Origin: an uncultured Lachnospiraceae bacterium
GTDB lineage: Bacteria; Bacillota; Clostridia; Lachnospirales; Lachnospiraceae
NCBI GenBank assembly: GCA_934434905.1
Contig: CAKSAI010000078.1
Span: forward strand, 1 to 11,482
Reading direction: 5' to 3'
DNA: 11,482 nucleotides
Part shown: in pieces, positions 7,646 through 11,482 of the stretch
Layout of the letters: each line of letters starts with the position of its first letter
Numbering within the stretch: position 1 is the stretch's first letter
The notes under the pieces: generated by a model
Database searches by the model: none
The model's input: the letters and a program-made list of their open reading frames with translations, nothing else
Told to the model about the DNA's origin: nothing
Made by a program: the position numbers and the translations under genes

Positions 7646-8731
7646 TTAAATACTTTGCATGCTCTGTTTTATCTTGTTTTCAAATTCGGCTATCTCTTCT
7701 GCTCCATCCAGAATCTTATACACTACTTCATATGTTTTACTCTCACCCGGCAATAAAGTATCCAGCTTCCCTGTTCTATCCGCTTCATGATATCCAACAG
7801 GCAGACAATTTCCGGGTTCAAGACCGATAACATATTCTTTCTGATTTAACATTTTCCACTGATTAAAGCACGGAAGAGCGTCCTTCTTATATTCCAGTCC
7901 TATCCCTAACTCAAGTTCTTCGTTTATGAAAGCAACCCTGGCAATCCCATTGCTATCTGTGCAGAAATCATGTGCATAACACCGCTCCGCCTTCCCTGCA
8001 ACGGGTTCCGCGCAGGATAATACCTGCCCAAGCTCCTTCTCTGCCTCCTCACTTAACGGAATGACTTCCTTCGACTCAGCGATCAATCTGCTGTTACTGT
8101 CAAGTATTGGATATCCCACATTAATATGATACAAAAGCATGGTTTTCTGCGGTACCGCTCCATGGTTGGTCACGACATCCTTCCATGTGAATTCACGGCT
8201 TCCCAGCTTCGTGCTTATTTCCCTCCGCAGAGTCAGATGCTCTCCATGAAGAACTCCCTCCTGCATAAGCCCGGAGATTTTCATAATATACTCCCCATTT
8301 TCCCATTCCTCATAGACAGATACCTGTTCTGCCGCGCAATTGGAGATTCTTCCATGGAGTCCATAGTTCCGGTCTCCGATCACCGGATGATGTACCTGCT
8401 GCGGCCCTCCCACATTCAGCAATCCACAGGTTGTCAAAGTTCCTGCAAAAAAATTATGCAGCCACTCCATACCTTGGCTCTCATAGTAGCCCGGAGATAC
8501 AATCCCTGTTTTTGACATATAGTTAATGGGGACTCCTCTGTATTCTGTCCAGGCAATATCCATGCCCCTTCCGGGCAGCACGGTAAACGTAAGGCCTGCA
8601 CCTGTATGTACCTCCACCGCCTCCACGCCTTTTGCTTTTCCCTCTGTAAATGCATAGCGTCGCAGCCCTGCTACCTGACATATATTTCCAATCTTATTTT
8701 TATCTAAATTGCTGTAATCCCAGAATCTCAT
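7646..8731 (-). CDS. DUF4432 aldose-1-epimerase-like protein
   Basis: 361 residues of the galactose-mutarotase-like beta-sandwich fold, in the DUF4432 group. Recognisable motifs: LPGRGMDI at 52-59, TCGLLNVGG at 101-109, YGLHGR at 123-128, YHINVGYPIL at 201-210 and EPGNC at 305-309. In true mutarotases, conserved histidines and a glutamate act as acid and base; here H126, H202 and E305 are plausible equivalents by position in conserved motifs. A role in interconverting anomers, or epimerising a sugar or sugar acid from the imported glycan, is inferred. No biochemical function can be stated for this subgroup from sequence. The ATG at 8731 is 1 bp after the stop of the Gfo/Idh/MocA gene, and its GGAGG ribosome binding site lies inside that gene's end, so the two are likely co-translated and may act in sequence. 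Confidence 0.82.
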   Translation of the reverse strand: MRFWDYSNLDKNKIGNICQVAGLRRYAFTEGKAKGVEAVEVHTGAGLTFTVLPGRGMDIAWTEYRGVPINYMSKTGIVSPGYYESQGMEWLHNFFAGTLTTCGLLNVGGPQQVHHPVIGDRNYGLHGRISNCAAEQVSVYEEWENGEYIMKISGLMQEGVLHGEHLTLRREISTKLGSREFTWKDVVTNHGAVPQKTMLLYHINVGYPILDSNSRLIAESKEVIPLSEEAEKELGQVLSCAEPVAGKAERCYAHDFCTDSNGIARVAFINEELELGIGLEYKKDALPCFNQWKMLNQKEYVIGLEPGNCLPVGYHEADRTGKLDTLLPGESKTYEVVYKILDGAEEIAEFENKIKQSMQSI

Positions 8732-8732
8732 C

Positions 8733-9875
8733 TTACGCTTCCTCCAGCTTCACAACACGCTTTTCCCTGTGTGAAACCAATGCTGCCGTCAACAGTTGAT
8801 GGGACAGTCTTGTCTCCTCCGGCGTAAAGCATCCGAAGGAAACCTCTTCGCCACATATTTCTTTTAAGAAAGAACACCACATTTGCAAAATAGAATCGGT
8901 AAAGCCAAATTCGAAAATTCCTCCGGTTATGGTCTTAAACTGCGGCTTATACCCAATGTCCAGCCTGCACCATGCCTGCTCCTTACCAACCGCCTGCGTA
9001 TAGAAAAAGGCATTTGGATCATTGCTGGTGAATTTTGCGGAACACTCCAAACCATATACCTCAATAAACCACTCATTTGTCGATCCCGGCGCCATTCGCT
9101 TTGTCTCTAAAAACATCGGAAAGCTGTCATTATTTTGATCCACTGTATCACAGATCAATGTCGCATTATCCCAGGTTCTGCACGGAACCATATTTCCTTT
9201 TCCATCCGGTCTTTCCTTGACAATATCTGAAAGAACCGCATACACATTGAGCGGCTTCCATCCAACGTGAAAGGGAACATGCTGGGTATGGATTCCAAGA
9301 TCCCCCATACAGCCATATTCGCCATTAATCTCTACGGACCTTTTCCAGTTTATGGGTTTGCTCAGATCCATATCACTGCTGTGGTTAAACCCGGCATGTA
9401 CCTCAATTATTCTCCCAAAGCGTCTCTCCTTGATCCACCGGATCAATTCCTGGCACGCCGGATAAAATGGGAACTCACTGGCGCAGCGCACTACTACCTC
9501 CGGATTCTCCTGTATCGCTCTCATAATCTCGGCATTTGCCTTGGCATCTATACCAAAAGGCTTTTCTCCCAATAAGTGCTTTTTCGATCTGATAACTGCA
9601 CTGTACACCTCTCCATGCAGATTGTGCGGTAACGCACAATAGATGGCATCAATATCTTCTTTCTCTAAAAGCTCCCGATAATCCGATACCATATATTTCA
9701 CAGTCGGGAAATGATCACCGAACCATGTCATCGCCGAAGCATTAAAATCGCAGACTCCAATGATTTCAGGAACCGCAACGTCTTCTGTAAGATGACACCA
9801 CCTTGCGGCCGCTGAAGCAAATTCCCGCCCCATCAGTCCACAGCCAATAATGCCAAATCTGATTTTTCTCTCCAT
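8733..9875 (-). CDS. Gfo/Idh/MocA-family NAD(P)-dependent sugar oxidoreductase
   Basis: 380 residues. The N-terminal Rossmann domain has GIIGCGLMG (8-16, dinucleotide-binding GxGxxG) and ALPHNLH near 81-87. EKPFG at 104-108 holds the family's conserved lysine (K105). The C-terminal alpha/beta domain has GCMGDLGIHTQHVPF (188-202) with D192 and H196 in the expected catalytic positions. Such enzymes oxidise or reduce a hydroxyl of a sugar, inositol or glycoside, and some begin glycosidic cleavage by 3-oxidation. There is no signal peptide. The ATG at 9875 lies 3 bp after the kinase stop, with GGGAG in the end of the kinase gene as ribosome binding site. Its DUF4432 partner follows after 1 bp. 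The substrate is unknown; possibilities are the free sugar released by the glycosidases, or an intact glycoside. Confidence 0.88.
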   Translation of the reverse strand: MERKIRFGIIGCGLMGREFASAAARWCHLTEDVAVPEIIGVCDFNASAMTWFGDHFPTVKYMVSDYRELLEKEDIDAIYCALPHNLHGEVYSAVIRSKKHLLGEKPFGIDAKANAEIMRAIQENPEVVVRCASEFPFYPACQELIRWIKERRFGRIIEVHAGFNHSSDMDLSKPINWKRSVEINGEYGCMGDLGIHTQHVPFHVGWKPLNVYAVLSDIVKERPDGKGNMVPCRTWDNATLICDTVDQNNDSFPMFLETKRMAPGSTNEWFIEVYGLECSAKFTSNDPNAFFYTQAVGKEQAWCRLDIGYKPQFKTITGGIFEFGFTDSILQMWCSFLKEICGEEVSFGCFTPEETRLSHQLLTAALVSHREKRVVKLEEA

Positions 9876-9878
9876 CCG

Positions 9879-11348
9879 TCAATTTCTCCCTTGAATTGCT
9901 TTTACTGCTGTATACATTCTTTGATATTTTTTAAACATTTCCTGATACCCGGCATGACGTGCTTCATTGGGATAAAAAACTTTGTCACGTCTAACCAGCT
10001 TTTCCACAGCTTCCGGAATGTCCTTATATGTTCCGGCGGCAACGCTTCCCAATATAGCCATTGCAACCGTTCCCGTCTGGGAATTCTCCAGTCTGAAAAC
10101 AGGAATCCCTAATATATCTGCCTTTACCTGGAGCATCTTATCATTTCTGGACATGCCGCCGGACGCAAACAGTTCATGAACTTCAAATCCGGCTTCCTTC
10201 AAACATTTCAGATTCACCATCACTTCGTAATTCAATCCTTCGATCAGGCTCTTTGTCAATTCTTCCCTGGAAGTAGTCAGGCTCATTCCCACCACCGCTC
10301 CCACCGCATCATCATCCATATACGGCGTTGCCGAGCCTGCAAAATGTGGCAGAAAAAGCAATTTTGACGGTTCTTCCTCTACTTTGGAAAATAATTCATC
10401 GTATGATATATTTCCCTGAAGCTTCCGATACCAATCCAACACTGTCCCCGCAGTACGGTTAAATGCATAGGTAACATACATATCCGGCATAACATACGGT
10501 ATACACACAAGATTCGATTGTTTCATCGTATCATTCAGCATCAGATCGCGAAAAGCGGGAACAATACATTCATTCGAGCCCATTCCATCCAATGCCGCGC
10601 CCTCCTGTATGATTCCCGCGCCCAGGGCGGCACAGCTCTGATCATGCCCGCCAGCCAACAGCAGCACACCCTTCGGCAGTCCTGTTTTCCGTGCAATCTC
10701 CGCATTGACTTGCCCAACAATGGCTCCGGAAGGCACTGGTTTCGACAGCATTTCCTTCTTTATTTCGGCATAATCCAGTATGTCCTGCGCCCAGCATCTG
10801 TGCTTTACATCAAACATCAGTGTCCTGGCTGCCAGAGAATAATCCATATGGAATTCGGCGCCCAGCTTTATCAATATAAAATCCGCAAACATGCAAAGCT
10901 TGCTGGCCTTGCTGTATACCTCGGGCCAATTTTTCTTTATCCACATAAGCTTTGGCAATGAGTACATTGCATTCACGGTTGCCCCGGTAATGGAATACAC
11001 CTTGTCATCCCCAACATCTCTTATAAGCGCTTCTGCTTCCGCTTTTCCTCGTCTGTCATTATAAGATATGGAATCACACAGCACATTTCGGTTTTCATCC
11101 AGCAATACAAACATCTCTCCAAAAGAAGTGACGCTCAGCGACACAAGTCCATGCAAACTGTCTTTCGCTGTACTATCTCTTATCGCACCAAGTACGCTCT
11201 CAAAAACCACTTCCGGATCCAGTACGGATTTGTCATCTTTATAGGTGAAAGAATACCGCTTTTCCGAACAATGCATAAGTGCCCCGGTTTCATTTACTAC
11301 AGAAATCTTACAACCCGAACTCCCCACATCAATTCCCATATATAACAT
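9879..11348 (-). CDS. FGGY-family carbohydrate kinase (xylulokinase-like)
   Basis: 489 residues from the chosen ATG at 11348-11346. That start puts the ATP-binding GIDVGSSGCK at residues 5-14, as in the family, and has AGGTG 5 nt upstream. A longer in-frame reading from a TTG at 11414 would add 22 basic, low-complexity residues and is less likely. Visible features: VTSFGEMFVLLD near 73-84 (sugar-site region), SYNDRR at 95-100, GGHDQSCAALGAG at 233-245 with catalytic base D236, GMGSNE at 255-260, and the adenosine-site stretch ASGGMSRND at 395-403 followed by SQTGTVAMAILG. It is a full-length cytoplasmic kinase that should phosphorylate a ketose (or polyol) from ATP. It is the first gene of the operon and would act after the isomerase encoded further down. 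It is not a clear rhamnulokinase, fuculokinase or ribulokinase; the ketose and the position phosphorylated are unknown. Confidence 0.87.
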   Translation of the reverse strand: MLYMGIDVGSSGCKISVVNETGALMHCSEKRYSFTYKDDKSVLDPEVVFESVLGAIRDSTAKDSLHGLVSLSVTSFGEMFVLLDENRNVLCDSISYNDRRGKAEAEALIRDVGDDKVYSITGATVNAMYSLPKLMWIKKNWPEVYSKASKLCMFADFILIKLGAEFHMDYSLAARTLMFDVKHRCWAQDILDYAEIKKEMLSKPVPSGAIVGQVNAEIARKTGLPKGVLLLAGGHDQSCAALGAGIIQEGAALDGMGSNECIVPAFRDLMLNDTMKQSNLVCIPYVMPDMYVTYAFNRTAGTVLDWYRKLQGNISYDELFSKVEEEPSKLLFLPHFAGSATPYMDDDAVGAVVGMSLTTSREELTKSLIEGLNYEVMVNLKCLKEAGFEVHELFASGGMSRNDKMLQVKADILGIPVFRLENSQTGTVAMAILGSVAAGTYKDIPEAVEKLVRRDKVFYPNEARHAGYQEMFKKYQRMYTAVKAIQGRN

Positions 11349-11365
11349 CAAAGCACCTGCCCTTC

Positions 11366-11380
11366 TTCGGTCTGACTGAA
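11366..11380. promoter_or_regulatory. Candidate operator upstream of the kinase gene
   Basis: TTCGGTCTGACTGAA is a 15-bp odd palindrome. Six of seven paired positions around the central base are complementary (TTC, one mismatch, GTC, centre, GAC, mismatch, GAA). It lies just inside the untranslated leader, 8 bp downstream of the proposed minus-strand -10 box and upstream of the kinase ribosome binding site, a normal place for a repressor to block the operon. The centre is a single base, so an RNA hairpin is unlikely and a dimeric regulator site is the better reading. The regulator is not in the window. Confidence 0.4.
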
Positions 11381-11387
11381 CGGTTTT

Positions 11388-11414
11388 TTTATATTTTAGT
11401 ATTCTTTTTATCAA
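11388..11414 (-). promoter_or_regulatory. Candidate promoter for the leftward operon
   Basis: TTGATA at 11409-11414 (-35, read on the minus strand) and TATAAA at 11388-11393 (-10) each match the sigma-A consensus at five of six bases, but the spacer is only 15 bp rather than 17. It is the best pair I could find ahead of the kinase gene. A short spacer would suit a promoter that needs an activator, or the real promoter may lie outside the window. Confidence 0.35.
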
Positions 11415-11454
11415 GTTTCCATTGACTTTTAATCAAAAAACATAATATAATCAA
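11410..11454. repeat. Three ATCAA boxes in the divergent promoter region
   Basis: ATCAA occurs at 11410-11414, 11432-11436 and 11450-11454, the last two as TAATCAA. The steps are 22 and 18 bp, roughly two helical turns. The middle copy also forms the imperfect palindrome TTGACTTTTAATCAA (11422-11436) with the -35 box of the plus-strand promoter. This could be a regulator site on the shared promoter DNA. The region is AT-rich, so chance is a real alternative. Confidence 0.25.
11422..11451 (+). promoter_or_regulatory. Sigma-A promoter for a divergent plus-strand gene
   Basis: TTGACT at 11422-11427 and a perfect TATAAT at 11446-11451 are separated by 18 bp, five of six and six of six matches to the consensus. 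It faces away from the operon, toward the right edge. A divergent gene next to a sugar operon is commonly its regulator, which is an inference here because none of that gene's coding sequence can be identified. Confidence 0.7.
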
Positions 11455-11472
11455 CAGGAAAGAAAAATGAGC

Positions 11473-11482
11473 AGAGGTGATC
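11473..11482 (+). promoter_or_regulatory. Ribosome binding site of a plus-strand gene starting just outside the window
   Basis: AGAGGTGATC matches the complement of the Firmicutes 16S 3' tail (GGAGGTGATC) at nine of ten bases, and the window ends right after it. A start codon is expected within about ten bases beyond the edge. An ATG at 11467 also has an AGGAA 6 nt upstream, but that would sit on or beside the predicted transcription start (about 11458), so the later start is preferred. Confidence 0.55.

Noticed and set aside
335..11345. Many plus-strand reading frames of 60-200 codons
   Set aside because: All lie opposite well-supported minus-strand genes, lack ribosome binding sites and recognisable domains, and are rich in Cys, His and Ile as expected of antisense shadows.
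1..11414. Classical L-rhamnose catabolic operon
   Set aside because: The isomerase is FucI-like rather than RhaA, the aldolase is the FBP type rather than RhaD, and the kinase is not a clear rhamnulokinase; only the GH78 gene points to rhamnose.
11349..11414. TTG start at 11414 adding 22 residues to the kinase
   Set aside because: The added segment is basic and low-complexity, overlaps the candidate promoter, and the ATG at 11348 has a well-placed ribosome binding site and puts the ATP motif at the usual position.

Overview
The window looks like a chromosomal carbohydrate-utilisation locus from a low-to-mid GC Gram-positive anaerobe, most likely a gut or plant-associated clostridium of the Lachnospiraceae type. 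The reasons are strong AGGAGG-type ribosome binding sites, a Shine-Dalgarno at the right edge that is nearly a perfect complement of a Firmicutes 16S tail, AT-rich intergenic DNA, tightly packed genes and the protein families present. The genus is an inference. No RNA genes, mobile elements, CRISPR arrays or recognisable Rho-independent terminators were found.

All eight recognisable genes lie on the minus strand and read from right to left, with gaps of 1 to 66 bp or short overlaps, so they probably form one operon. In order of transcription they are: FGGY sugar kinase (9879-11348), Gfo/Idh/MocA dehydrogenase (8733-9875), DUF4432 mutarotase-like protein (7646-8731), a single-chain transketolase (5780-7621), class II ketose-bisphosphate aldolase (4857-5786, overlapping the transketolase), L-fucose/L-arabinose isomerase-family protein (3369-4790), a broken zinc alcohol dehydrogenase (2363-3348), a GH28-like beta-helix protein (1088-2320), and the first 345 residues of a GH78 alpha-L-rhamnosidase that runs off the left edge (1-1037). 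At the right edge, about 130 bp of regulatory DNA holds a good plus-strand promoter for a divergent gene outside the window, plus a weaker minus-strand promoter and a 15-bp near-palindrome in front of the kinase.

Read together, the operon suggests uptake of a rhamnose-containing plant oligosaccharide or glycoside and its trimming inside the cell; neither glycosidase has an export signal. A released sugar would then pass through aldose-ketose isomerisation, ATP phosphorylation, and carbon-carbon cleavage or transfer by transketolase and/or aldolase. The standard L-rhamnose genes (rhaA, rhaB, rhaD) are absent, so the sugar metabolised is probably not rhamnose itself, or not by the usual route. 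Isomerase, FGGY kinase and a dedicated transketolase resemble the D-apiose to apulose-4-phosphate transketolase route, but this is a hypothesis. No transporter or regulator lies inside the window.

The clearest anomaly is the alcohol dehydrogenase. It has lost about 28 bp, including the start of its Rossmann nucleotide-binding motif, and has gone out of frame at a CCGGA sequence that looks like the product of a short direct-repeat deletion.
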